This document shows, piece by piece, positions 8,598 to 16,946 of a stretch of 37,989 bases of DNA. A program made the translations under genes and the position numbers. The stretch is from Litorihabitans aurantiacus. Its GTDB lineage: Bacteria; Actinomycetota; Actinomycetes; Actinomycetales; Beutenbergiaceae. The DNA is taken from the NCBI RefSeq assembly GCF_030161595.1, contig NZ_BSUM01000005.1:1-37989 (forward strand), read 5' to 3'. The stretch's first letter is position 1, and every line of letters begins with the position of its first letter. The notes beneath the pieces are model-generated. The model was not told the DNA's origin. It made no database searches and worked only from the letters and a program-made list of their open reading frames with translations.

Positions 8598-9535
8598 TCA
8601 GTCGGTGGGAGGCAGGACGATGACCTTGCCGTGTACCCGGCCGGCTTCGGCCTGGCTGTGCAACTCGGGCAGGTCGATCAACGTCACATGACGGGCGATG
8701 TCGATGCGTAGTTCGCCCCGGTCGACCAGCTTCACCAGGTCGGACAGGGCGGTGCGGTTCGGCTGCACGAAGATCGTTTCTCCTCGCACGTCACGCTCCT
8801 GGTCGTTCGGGGTCGGGACCATCGGAGTGGTGGAGACGACGACTCCGCCATCGCGCACCCGGCCCATGAGGGCCGCGAAGTCCTCGGCCGTGATGGGTGC
8901 GAGGTTGAGCAGCAGGTCGACGGGTTCGGTCACGGCGCTAAGAACCTCGCTCCGGGTGTGATCGACGATCTCGTCGGCGCCGTGAGCTGCGACCGACGCG
9001 GTGCTGCGCGGGCTGGCGGTAGCGATGACATACGCGCCCGCGCGCTTGGCGAGCTGCACGGCATACCCCCGACCGGGCCCCCCGCGCCGTTGATCAGGAC
9101 GCGCTGGCCGAAGGTCAGACCGCCCACGTCGAACAGCGCCTGAGATGCCGTCAGCCCCACCGAGGGCAACCCGGCAGCATCAGCGAGCGGGATCGTGGCG
9201 GGCGCGGGAACGAACGATTCAGCAGGAGCCGTGACGTACTGCGCCGCTGCGCCGTCCCCGGCCATCGGGATGAAGCCCACGACCTCCTGCCCGACCGAGA
9301 GGTCCTCGACGCCGTCGCCGACCTGGTCGACTGTGCCTGAGACGTCGTACCCGGGGGTGTGCGGCAGGGTGATCGGGATCGGCAGGAACCCGCCCCGCAT
9401 CCCACCGTCGGCCGGGTTGTGCGCGACACCGGCCACGCGAACGCGCACCTGACCAGCTCCCGCCTCGGGGCGGTCGACCTCCTCGTAGCGCAGCACTTCC
9501 GGGCCGCCGGTCTCGTGGAAACGCACTGCCTTCAT
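8598..9535 (-). CDS. NADP-dependent quinone oxidoreductase-like (zinc-independent MDR), frameshifted in the middle
   Basis: The N-terminal frame (8930-9535) begins MKAVRFHETGGPEVLRYEEV and has HTPGYDVSGTVDQVGDGV and LINGAGGPVGG. The C-terminal frame (8598-9059) continues with QLAKRAGAYVIATAS and HGADEIVDH. They meet in the Rossmann motif: adding one base to the run at 9066-9070 reads G-G-x-V-G-G-Y-A-V-Q-L-A-K and gives a 312-residue protein of normal length. The fold is the GroES-like plus Rossmann quinone reductase type, reducing quinones or enones with NADPH. No zinc-binding Cys set is seen. It is divergent from a MarR regulator with operator-like palindromes between them. Confidence 0.88.
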
Positions 9536-9553
9536 GATGTCCTCCTATGTAGT

Positions 9554-9625
9554 GCTTCGAGTTCGAAGCGATGTGGCGACCCTAGACCTACTCCATCTTC
9601 GAAGCAACTACTACGCACTCGAAGT
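9554..9625. promoter_or_regulatory. Divergent promoter with MarR-type operator repeats
   Basis: In the 98-bp gap between the oxidoreductase and MarR genes there is a perfect palindrome with 7-bp arms GCTTCGA/TCGAAGC (9554-9569), a CTTCGAAG core (9597-9604) and an inverted copy of CTTCGAGTG (9616-9625). Repeats of this kind between a MarR gene and its divergent target are typical of autoregulated MarR switches. Confidence 0.65.
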
Positions 9626-9633
9626 AAGATGAC

Positions 9634-10146
9634 GTGGTGAAGACGTCACCAGCGGTACTCGACCCCTTGCAACTAGGTGCCTACTTCGCGCTGATCGAGG
9701 TCAGCAGTCTGTTGCGGCACGCCGTCGAGCAGCAGCTCAGGCGGGCCGGCGACCTCAGCTACGTGCAGTTCCAGCTGCTGGCGACTCTCGGGGATGCACC
9801 GCGGGGATGTCTGCGGATGACGGATCTTGCCGACGGCGTGGTCTACAGCCGCAGCGGGCTGACCTATCAGGCGCAGACGTTGGAGAAGCGCGGCCTCGTC
9901 TCGCGGGCGCCCTCGAGCGAGGACGAGCGCAGCATCGAGGTGGCGATCACCGAGGACGGGCGTTCCCTGCTCGCCGACGTCTTCCCCGGACACATCGCGA
10001 TCCTGAACGACATGCTCTTCGCGCCGCTGACCGGACAGGACGTCCAGACCCTCGCTGACGTCCTGGCCCGCGCCCGCGACCACATGCGCCAAGGACCGGC
10101 GAGATCCGCGGCCCCTCGCGGGCGTGCACACCGCAGCACCAGCTGA
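9634..10146 (+). CDS. MarR-family transcriptional regulator
   Basis: A 170-residue protein with two adjacent GTG starts (9634 or 9637). The winged-helix domain is clear: YVQFQLLATLGDAPRGCLRMTDLA, the recognition helix region SRSGLTYQAQTLEKRGLVSR, and the wing APSSEDERSIEVAITEDGRSLL. MarR dimers usually repress divergent detoxification genes and release DNA on binding phenolic or oxidising ligands; here the divergent quinone oxidoreductase is the natural target, with palindromes in the shared promoter. The glycosyltransferase gene 21 bp downstream may be cotranscribed. Confidence 0.92.
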   Translation: MVKTSPAVLDPLQLGAYFALIEVSSLLRHAVEQQLRRAGDLSYVQFQLLATLGDAPRGCLRMTDLADGVVYSRSGLTYQAQTLEKRGLVSRAPSSEDERSIEVAITEDGRSLLADVFPGHIAILNDMLFAPLTGQDVQTLADVLARARDHMRQGPARSAAPRGRAHRSTS

Positions 10147-10167
10147 CCGATCGGCCGACGTTCAACT

Positions 10168-11361
10168 ATGAGGATCCTTCTGGTGACTGCCGGCTCACGC
10201 GGCGACGTCGAGCCCTTCCTCGCCCTGGCCCGGACAGCTGCGCGAGCCGGTCATGACGTCCAGGTCGCCGGTCCGGACGGCTCTGGGGTGTCATCTGAAG
10301 GTGTCGATCTCGTGAGTCTGGGGGTGGACTACTCAGCGGTGATCCGGGATCAGGGTGTCTCGATCGGCGCGGCGCTGCGCAACTACCGCACGGTGGTGAA
10401 ACCGATCATGCGGGGCGTGATCGTGGGTGCTGCACGTGCAGCCGCTGCGTTCGTTCCAGACGTGGTCCTCGCCCACCCCAAGGTGCTCTCAGCACCCCTG
10501 ATCGCCGCTGCTCTCGACATTCCGCACGTGCTCGTCGAGCTGGTGCCGGCTGTCACGCCCACGCGCGCGTTCCCCGCCGCCGGCACCGTGACCGCTGATC
10601 TCGGAATCCTCAACCGGCTCACCTACCTCGGGACTTCGCATGCCTCATCGATGTTCGGTGCTGCCCTCGACGAGGCAGCGGGCCAGCTCGGCATCTCCCG
10701 CGACCAGCGACTCCCGTCCCCGGCGGCAACGCTGCTGCCCATCACCCCGACACTTCTCGAAAGGCCCGCAGACTGGCCAGCCAGCGTCCACCTCACGGGC
10801 CCGTGGATCGAACCCGTCACAACGGAGGTGCTACCCCAGGACGTCAGCGATTTCGTCGCGGGTGGGCCGTTCATCTATGCCGGGTTCGGGTCCATGTCGG
10901 CTGGCGACCCGATCGAACGCGGCCGTGCTGTGATCAGTGCCGCCCACGCTCACGGCTACCGAGTTCTCATGGCCACTGGCCTCGGAGGAGTCGATGTTCC
11001 CGACCGGTTGCGCGGAGCCGACGTCATGGTCGTGCGATCGGTCCCCCACGGTCTGACTCTGCCGAGGGCGTCTGCCGCCATGCACCACGGGGGTATCGGG
11101 ACGGTCCAAGCGGCAGCACGCGCGGGGGCTCCTTCCATCATCGTTCCGTTCATCGCCGACCAGCCGTTCTGGGGCGCGATGCTGCATCGACGCGGACTCG
11201 CTCCCGCCCCGATCCCACGACGCCGCGTAAGCGCAGCGAGCCTCGGACGGGCGATACAGGCAACCTCTGCCTACCGCGGCGCCGTGGCGTCCCTCGCCAA
11301 GACCATGCAGACCGAGCAGGGCACCAAGGCAGCACTCGAAGCGATCGAGAAGCTCACCTAA
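10168..11361 (+). CDS. Sterol/macrolide-type glycosyltransferase (GT1, MGT-like)
   Basis: A 397-residue GT-B fold enzyme. The N-terminus MRILLVTAGSRGDVEPFLALA is typical of sterol 3-beta-glucosyltransferase-like and vancomycin-type GT1 enzymes. The donor-binding C-terminal half has FIYAGFGSMSAGD, then AAMHHGGIGTVQAAARAGAPSIIVPFIADQPFWG, with the His and Gly that bind the UDP-sugar diphosphate and the D-Q that contacts the sugar. It should transfer a sugar to a lipophilic acceptor in the cytosol; the acceptor is unknown. It follows the MarR gene by 21 bp without a clear ribosome site, suggesting shared transcription. Confidence 0.9.
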   Translation: MRILLVTAGSRGDVEPFLALARTAARAGHDVQVAGPDGSGVSSEGVDLVSLGVDYSAVIRDQGVSIGAALRNYRTVVKPIMRGVIVGAARAAAAFVPDVVLAHPKVLSAPLIAAALDIPHVLVELVPAVTPTRAFPAAGTVTADLGILNRLTYLGTSHASSMFGAALDEAAGQLGISRDQRLPSPAATLLPITPTLLERPADWPASVHLTGPWIEPVTTEVLPQDVSDFVAGGPFIYAGFGSMSAGDPIERGRAVISAAHAHGYRVLMATGLGGVDVPDRLRGADVMVVRSVPHGLTLPRASAAMHHGGIGTVQAAARAGAPSIIVPFIADQPFWGAMLHRRGLAPAPIPRRRVSAASLGRAIQATSAYRGAVASLAKTMQTEQGTKAALEAIEKLT

Positions 11362-11485
11362 TTAGCTGTACTGATCTTGGGTGGGTTCTTCGGCGGACCG
11401 TCGTATGAGACCGAGAGAATCTCGACTGCACGAGACCGGGACACACCACTACCTACCCGCTACAGGCATCTCCGCCCCCTGGCAT

Positions 11486-11510
11486 CTAACACCAGTAACG
11501 GTGGTGTTAG
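11486..11510. repeat. Perfect palindrome, copy 2 of the 23-bp element
   Basis: Perfect 9-bp arms CTAACACCA/TGGTGTTAG with a 7-base spacer, between the convergent ends of the glycosyltransferase (11361) and lsr2 (11586). By position it could be a two-way terminator, but 18 of 23 bases match the element at 3998-4020 upstream of the sensor kinase, which suggests a protein-binding site. Confidence 0.5.
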
Positions 11511-11585
11511 TGCACACCGCGACCCTCGGTGCCTCTCGGCTTCGTGTCCTCGCGACAGCGAGGCCGGCAGTTCAGGTGGCGGTGG

Positions 11586-11918
11586 CTACTTCTGGGCGGC
11601 GTCGAACTGTTCGCGGATGTTGGCGGGGATGCGGCCGCGGTCGTTGACCTCGATGCCGTTGGCGGCAGCCCACTCGCGGATTGCGCCGGCGTCGGAGGCG
11701 ACACGGGTGCGCCGGGGGGAGGGGCTGGTGGTGGAGCGGCCGGCCTTGCGGGCGACGGCCTTGTAGGAGGCGAGCGCGTCGTCCAGTGCCTGACGGTTCT
11801 CGGCGCCGAGGTCGATCTCGTAGGTCTTGCCCTCGTGGGCGAAGGTGACGGTCTGAACGTCCTCGGTGATGTTTTCGTCGAGGTCGTCGATCAATGTCAC
11901 GGTGGTCTTCTGCACCAT
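11586..11918 (-). CDS. lsr2: Lsr2 nucleoid-associated silencer
   Basis: A 110-residue protein with the complete Lsr2 layout: N-terminal dimerisation domain (TTVTLIDDLDENI…TVTFAHEGKTYEIDLG), basic linker, and C-terminal DNA-binding domain with REWAAANGIEVNDRGRIPANI, containing the R-G-R motif that inserts in the AT-rich minor groove. Lsr2 bridges DNA and silences AT-rich foreign genes in Actinobacteria. Here it sits beside a resolvase and close to the lower-GC cargo, so it may be an element-borne copy that silences cargo or lowers fitness cost; this role is inference. The ATG start is at 11916-11918. Confidence 0.95.
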   Translation of the reverse strand: MVQKTTVTLIDDLDENITEDVQTVTFAHEGKTYEIDLGAENRQALDDALASYKAVARKAGRSTTSPSPRRTRVASDAGAIREWAAANGIEVNDRGRIPANIREQFDAAQK

Positions 11919-11961
11919 GGTGCTGGGGCTCCTAGATCGTTCGGTGTCGGTCGCTTCGAGG

Positions 11962-12372
11962 CTAGCCTCTGGTCCTGGGAGTGAGGATCGTCAGTACGTC
12001 AGCCCGGCGAGGGGTGCACTGAAAGGAACCCCCGAGGGCTGCCGCCCACGGGGGGTAGGGGCCGTTGTGAATTGTCCGGAAGGTGACGACGAGGTTGATC
12101 ACGACGGCGACGAGGAGGACAGTCGTGGAGGGGACGCCGAAGAACCCGTCGGCTACCGATGGGCTGATGGTGAGTACGAGGTAGAGCACCCACAGCCCTA
12201 GAGCGAGGCTCGCTGTCATGGTCGCGAGGTGTCTCGCGGGGCGAGGGTTCGGATTCGTGCTGGATGGCTTGCCGGCCCGGCGTCGGTGCCGTCGGTCGAA
12301 GAGCCAGAGGCCCAGGGCGATGGTGGAGACGGCCGCCGCGGCGATGAGGTGGCCGGTCGAGGGGGCATCCAT
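11962..12372 (-). CDS. Small membrane protein, unknown function
   Basis: 136 residues from the ATG at 12370-12372 (an in-frame GTG at 12399 is less likely). Three hydrophobic segments are visible: LIAAAAVSTIALGLWLF, MTASLALGLWVLYLVLTI and TTVLLVAVVINLVVTF, separated by basic stretches, so it should be an inner-membrane protein. I do not recognise a family. It lies 46 bp downstream of the repaired end of the resolvase on the same strand. The C-terminal 20 residues are polar and unremarkable. Confidence 0.6.
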   Translation of the reverse strand: MDAPSTGHLIAAAAVSTIALGLWLFDRRHRRRAGKPSSTNPNPRPARHLATMTASLALGLWVLYLVLTISPSVADGFFGVPSTTVLLVAVVINLVVTFRTIHNGPYPPWAAALGGSFQCTPRRADVLTILTPRTRG

Positions 12373-12417
12373 GACTTCACTCTGCCTGCCAGAGGGCACT
12401 CGCGCGTGGTGAGTGGG

Positions 12418-13007
12418 CTACAGGGCGTCGGTGGGGGCTGCTCGCGTCGGAGCTCGCGGTAGATGGTGGTGCGGGAGACGTCGAAGAGTTCGGCGAGCTC
12501 TGCCTGGGTGTGCTGGCCGGCGGCGGCGAGAGTGATGAGGTGGCGGCGCTTGGTCTTGCTGAGGGTGGGTTGGCGGCCACGGAGCTTGCCGGCTGCCTTG
12601 GCGATCTGCATGCCCTCGCGGGTGCGGGCGCGGATGAGGTCGGCCTCGAACTCGGCCACCATGCCCAGGACGTTGAACAGGAGCCGGCCGACGGGGTCGG
12701 CGGGGTCGTAGACCGAGCCGCCGAGGTCGAGGGCGACACCTTTGGCGGTGAGCTCGTCGGCGATGTTGCGCGCGTCGGGTAGGGAGCGGGCGAGTCGGTC
12801 GAGCTTCGTGATGACCAGGGTGTCGCCGTTGCGGACGGCAGCGAGGGCCTGGGCCAGCCCGGGACGGTCGCGGTTGCGTCCGGTCAGACCGTGGTCGACG
12901 TAGATCAGGTCCGGTGCCACGCCAAGTTTGGTGAGTGCATCGCGCTGGGCCGTGAGGTCCTGGCCGGTGGTCGACACCCGCGCGTAGCCCACTCTGGTTC
13001 CGGTCAC
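12418..13007 (-). CDS. Serine recombinase (resolvase/invertase), frameshifted at its end
   Basis: The N-terminal catalytic domain is complete: GYARVSTTGQDL with the active-site Ser, DTLVITKLDRLARS, and the long helix LGMVAEFEADLIRARTREGM. A C-terminal HTH follows (HTQAELAELFDVSRTTIYRELRRE). As read, the frame runs on to 12216, overlapping the next gene with a non-family tail. Adding one base to the five-base run at 12433-12437 gives the end Q-P-P-T-D-A-L and a stop at 12418, for 196 residues, the normal length. Such enzymes resolve plasmid multimers or transposon cointegrates. The recombination site should lie in the upstream gap 13008-13265, but I cannot assign it. Confidence 0.9.
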
Positions 13008-13265
13008 TACCCCAGTGTTGCAGATAGGGCACCCTCACCGCCCACCAAATCGTGCGACCTATACGCGCAACGCGACCTGAGCATCTGTCTAGGTGCCGGG
13101 TTGGGGTGTGGGTGCACGGTGAGGGATCGTCTAGTGGCACTCCGGCCGACCCTGAGACTCTGCCCGCCTGCGACCGAGCGGTGCTGCTAGCGCGCCTAGG
13201 TAGTTACAGACATCAAGGCCGCACATGTGGTGCGTTATGGCTTGGCGTGGGTTAGGTTCCGGTCC

Positions 13266-14681
13266 ATGATGCCTGCGAACTGGTACCTCGACCCCGACGA
13301 TGCGTCGCTGCAGCGCTGGTGGGATGGGGAGCGCTGGACTCAGGATCGTCGTGCTCTCCAGGACGAGCCTCGTCCGCCGGATGCACCTGCGGAGTTCTCG
13401 TTCTTCTCGGGGAAGTCGGCTGCGGCGGCGTGGCGGCAGCGGGCGGAGTTCTTCACTGCCAGGTACGGGGCCGAGCGGGCCAAGCTCGAGCAGGTCGTGG
13501 GCGAGCTCGTTCAGGCCCGAGGTGCCCTGTCCCGGGTGAAGGGCATGGAACTGATCGAGGTGGAAGCCGAGATCGCGCGCCGACGGGGCGAGCTGGAGTC
13601 GTTGACGGCTGAGGTCGCCGGCGCCCGGTCCGTGCTGCAGCGCGAACGTGAGCAGGTGCTCGAGGTGCGATCGGTCGCGTCGCTGCAGGATGTGTCGCTG
13701 TTCGACTTCGACCACGTCGCCGAGGGCTCGGCCAGCCTGGCGAACCGGTTGTCAGAGGTGCGGGTGAAGTACAAGCAGCTGATCAAGGAGAGCAGGGCTA
13801 CCTCGTACTCGGAGAGCTTCACGTTCAACGGTTCAGCGGCCAAGGGCAAGACCTTCGCGAAGAACATGGCCAAGACGATGCTGGCCGCCTACAACGCCGA
13901 GGCAGAGAACGCGATCAAGGCCGTGCGCGCCGGAGGCTTGGACACCGCTCGCGCTCGACTCGATCGAGTTGTGGACCGGGTCGAGCGCAACGGCGCGATG
14001 ATCGATCTCAAGATCAACGCCGCCTACCACCGCCTCCGGCTCGAGGAGCTGACCCTGGCGGAGCGACACCTCCACGCAGTGAAGGTTGAAAAGGAGCTGG
14101 AGCGTGAGCGTCGCGCCGAGCTACGTGAGCAGGCCAAGGCCGAGGCCGAGCTGGCCAAGGAGAAGGAGCGCCTGGACAAGGAGCGCAACCACTACCTCAA
14201 CGTGATCGAGGCGCTCCGGCAGCGCGGCGATGAAGCCGAGGCCGCCAAGATCGAGGCCAAGCTCGCCGACGTCGACCGAGCGATCCAAGACGTCGACTAC
14301 CGCGCCGCGAACATCCGCGCCGGCTACGTGTACGTGATCTCCAACCTCGGGGCCATGGGGGAGCGCATGGTCAAGATCGGCATGACCCGCCGCCTCGACC
14401 CGATGGACCGGGTGAAGGAGCTCGGCGATGCCTCGGTCCCCTTCCCCTTTGACGTCCACGCGCTCTTCTTCGCCGAAGACGCTGTGGGGATCGAGAACAT
14501 GCTGCACCGCACCTTCGCCGAGCAGCGGGTCAACAGGATCAACCAGCGACGCGAGTTCTTCTACACCACACCGACCGACGTGCTCGATGCCTTGCAGTCC
14601 CACGGAGTGTCACTCGTGGAGTACGCCGTGGAACCGGAGGCAGAGCAGTACAGACTGAGCATCGCCGCCGCTGGCGCCTGA
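13266..14681 (+). CDS. DUF4041/T5orf172-type GIY-YIG protein with coiled coil
   Basis: About 471 residues from the ATG pair at 13266/13269; a GTG at 13227 is also in frame. Domains in order: a short N-terminal motif (NWYLDPDDASLQRWWDGERW) of the DUF2510 type, a long charged coiled coil, a DUF4041-like middle (FDFDHVAEGSASLANRLSEVRVKYKQLI), a second coiled coil rich in Glu/Lys/Arg, and a C-terminal domain with GYVYVISNLG and VKIGMTRRLDP, which match the GIY-YIG pattern of the T5orf172/MUG113 family. GIY-YIG domains usually cut DNA; proteins of this layout are often found in mobile elements and phages. A role in defence or DNA processing is inferred. Confidence 0.85.
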   Translation: MMPANWYLDPDDASLQRWWDGERWTQDRRALQDEPRPPDAPAEFSFFSGKSAAAAWRQRAEFFTARYGAERAKLEQVVGELVQARGALSRVKGMELIEVEAEIARRRGELESLTAEVAGARSVLQREREQVLEVRSVASLQDVSLFDFDHVAEGSASLANRLSEVRVKYKQLIKESRATSYSESFTFNGSAAKGKTFAKNMAKTMLAAYNAEAENAIKAVRAGGLDTARARLDRVVDRVERNGAMIDLKINAAYHRLRLEELTLAERHLHAVKVEKELERERRAELREQAKAEAELAKEKERLDKERNHYLNVIEALRQRGDEAEAAKIEAKLADVDRAIQDVDYRAANIRAGYVYVISNLGAMGERMVKIGMTRRLDPMDRVKELGDASVPFPFDVHALFFAEDAVGIENMLHRTFAEQRVNRINQRREFFYTTPTDVLDALQSHGVSLVEYAVEPEAEQYRLSIAAAGA

Positions 14682-14777
14682 ATAGACACCTTGGAATCAC
14701 GCCCCGTCCTGACGTGATACCTGTCCACGTGTGATAGCGGAGTAACCTCGAGCTCGACCTCAGAACCTGGAGACCCG

Positions 14778-15764
14778 ATGCAGACCATCGCTTTCTACAA
14801 CCATAAGGGCGGCGTCGGCAAGACCACCCTGCTTTTCAATCTGGGCATAGCGCTCCAAAGTCAGGGGAAGAAGGTGCTCTTTGTCGACGGAGACGCCCAG
14901 GCCAATCTGACGAGTATCGCACTGAGGGATGAGCAGATTGAAGAAGTCTACGATAGCGAACAGACTATCTATCACGGCTTGGCGCCCCTCGTCGAAGGGT
15001 CAGGAGACATCGAGATTGTCAGGCCCATCGAGATTCGAGACAACGCCTGGGTTCTTCCTGGGCACATTAATCTAAGCGTGTTTGAAGAAATAGCTCCTGA
15101 AGGATGGACTAGCGCCCTGGCCGGGAATCCTCGCGGCTTCAGGGTTAGTACAGCCGTGCACCGGCTGACAAGGGGTGTTGCAGCCCAGGTTGGGGCTGAG
15201 TACATTCTGCTCGACCTCGGGCCGAATGTTGGGGCGTTTAATCGGGCTGCCCTCCTGGCTGCGGATGGATTCGTCATTCCCATGTCGCCCGACCTGTTCT
15301 CGCTGACGGCGCTTCCCAGCGTGGGGGAGAGCGTGAGTAGGTGGGTCGATGAGTGGCGCATCGCGACTAACTCCGCGTCGAGGAGGGGGCTCAAGCTGGG
15401 ATTTGACCTACCCGTCGGGTCCCCAGTACCCCTCGGGTACATCAGCCAGCAGTTTGCCGTCTATAGAGAGCAGCCCGCGAAGGCATACAAGCGATGGGTG
15501 AACCAGATCCCTGCTCAGTATGTCGCTGGAGTAGTGGAGCCACTCGCCGAGGCGGGCGTTAGGCACCCGGAACGCGAGGGCAAGATCGGCGAGGTGCGAA
15601 ACCTTTCCAGCCTGATCCCTATGGCTCAAAGGAACCGTTCCGCTGTTTTCGAATTGACTGGCACCCTCGCTCGAGGGGCACAGTTCACTCGTGCGCGCGA
15701 CACCTACAACCTCTTTGCTGATCTTGCCGGTGAAGTTCTGAATCGTCTCGACGAGACTTTGTAG
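14778..15764 (+). CDS. ParA-like P-loop ATPase
   Basis: A 328-residue protein. The deviant Walker A motif KGGVGKTTL lies at about residues 9-17, the Walker A' region FVDGDAQANLT at about 35-45, and the Walker B-like strand YILLDLGPN at about 143-151, all features of the ParA/MinD/Soj family. Such ATPases form ATP-dependent dimers that bind DNA or membrane. It differs from a partition ParA: there is no ParB or HTH, and the next gene, six bases away, encodes a PIN-like protein. GC is visibly lower than the surrounding transfer genes, which suggests separate acquisition. I infer that it controls or positions the PIN-like partner. Confidence 0.85.
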   Translation: MQTIAFYNHKGGVGKTTLLFNLGIALQSQGKKVLFVDGDAQANLTSIALRDEQIEEVYDSEQTIYHGLAPLVEGSGDIEIVRPIEIRDNAWVLPGHINLSVFEEIAPEGWTSALAGNPRGFRVSTAVHRLTRGVAAQVGAEYILLDLGPNVGAFNRAALLAADGFVIPMSPDLFSLTALPSVGESVSRWVDEWRIATNSASRRGLKLGFDLPVGSPVPLGYISQQFAVYREQPAKAYKRWVNQIPAQYVAGVVEPLAEAGVRHPEREGKIGEVRNLSSLIPMAQRNRSAVFELTGTLARGAQFTRARDTYNLFADLAGEVLNRLDETL

Positions 15765-15770
15765 GCCACT

Positions 15771-16736
15771 ATGACGGAAGCCGGGTCGCGTCCAGAACTC
15801 ATTGTGCTTGACACCTCCACCTTGCCGCGGCGTGCAAGTATCCGAGACAATCCACTGCTTTCGGCGCTTCTTCGCATTGCAAAAGCAACCGACATCAAAC
15901 TATGCATAACAGACGTGATTCTTGAGGAATCAACGTCGGCGCGTCGGCGCGCCGCAGAGCAGGCGATATCCGAACTCAAGGCTGCGGTTAGAAAGTTAGG
16001 GAGTCTCCATGAGGAGTCTGGAGGGGATCTATACATTCCGTCCGTGGAAGAAATCGTCGAGCGATGGGAGGGGGACCTGCGAAGTTCTTTCTCAATCCTC
16101 GAGACCGCCGGGGAGGATGCTCGCCTCTCATTGCTCAGGGAGGCTAATCGAATTCCTCCGGCCAGGGCCTCGGGGGACTCTGCCATTGGCTCACGAGATG
16201 CGTCGATCTGGCTCACTGCTAAGCGGGCAGCTGGCGAGCAGCGCGTCCTTCTGGTCTCTGGCAATACTTCCGACTTTGCCGGCACCAATGGCCTACGACA
16301 AGAGCTTGAGGAAGAGTTATCAGAGGGCGAGTTGGTCGCTTACTCCGCGTCCGTAGACGCAACAGTATCTTTGTTGGCAGAGAGCGTTATTCCGATTGCG
16401 CGCGACGTCTCTGACGTCAACGCATGGGACGGCGATTCCGATATTCTTATGCAGGCTACAAATTTTGTTATTGCGAGCACCGACGAAACCCTCGATTATG
16501 CTTACGGCCAAATAGATAATAAGAGCATGGAGGTCAGGCGCGAGTACGCTTTCCCTGGCGGGCGGCTGGCGCTGATCGCTCTGACTTCCGACCTCAAGAT
16601 TTCGCCTCTTGACCTCGATCCATCTGACGCGGGCTCCCGCAACTACCCAATAATCGTAGACTTCTGGGTGCTATGGGACGATGACGAGTCGACGAGCATT
16701 GACGTCGATCGAATTCGTCATGACTCGTCCGGGTAA
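15771..16736 (+). CDS. PIN-like (DUF4935-type) putative nuclease, partner of ParA-like ATPase
   Basis: A 321-residue protein. The N-terminal half looks like a PIN domain of DUF4935 type: a first acidic strand LIVLDTSTLPRR with Asp near residue 14, a conserved Glu in VILEESTSARRR, a Gly-Asp pair and a later acidic helix GSRDASIWLTAKRA, and LLVSGNTSDFAG. Three or four acidic residues at these positions bind metal in RNA-cleaving PIN domains. The C-terminal half (about 215-321) is unrecognised and beta-rich. The start is six bases after the ATPase stop, so the genes are translationally coupled. Codon use and GC are like the ATPase and unlike the transfer genes. Confidence 0.75.
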   Translation: MTEAGSRPELIVLDTSTLPRRASIRDNPLLSALLRIAKATDIKLCITDVILEESTSARRRAAEQAISELKAAVRKLGSLHEESGGDLYIPSVEEIVERWEGDLRSSFSILETAGEDARLSLLREANRIPPARASGDSAIGSRDASIWLTAKRAAGEQRVLLVSGNTSDFAGTNGLRQELEEELSEGELVAYSASVDATVSLLAESVIPIARDVSDVNAWDGDSDILMQATNFVIASTDETLDYAYGQIDNKSMEVRREYAFPGGRLALIALTSDLKISPLDLDPSDAGSRNYPIIVDFWVLWDDDESTSIDVDRIRHDSSG

Positions 16737-16946
16737 CTTTTCTAGGGCGGCGCGAAGCTATAGTTGGCGGGCTCGGGGGCGGCCTACTAGAAGCCGCAAT
16801 CATGCGATTCCGTGGTGGTACCAGCGTGTGTGGCTGAGTGAGGCTGCAGGCCTCGTTGTGACCGGGAGGGTGCGTGAACTCCTGTCAACGCGTGTAGCGC
16901 GCAGTTGCTGCCATGGGTATAAGGTGCCTTGTAGGAGGTGGTTGGG

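Noticed and set aside
12216-12417. Resolvase C-terminal extension over the membrane-protein gene
   Set aside because: Pro/Ser/Arg-rich tail absent from the family; one added base restores a normal end at 12418.
14778-15764. ParA-like gene as plasmid partition protein
   Set aside because: No ParB or parS-like repeats follow, and the coupled gene is PIN-like; partitioning is not excluded but unsupported.
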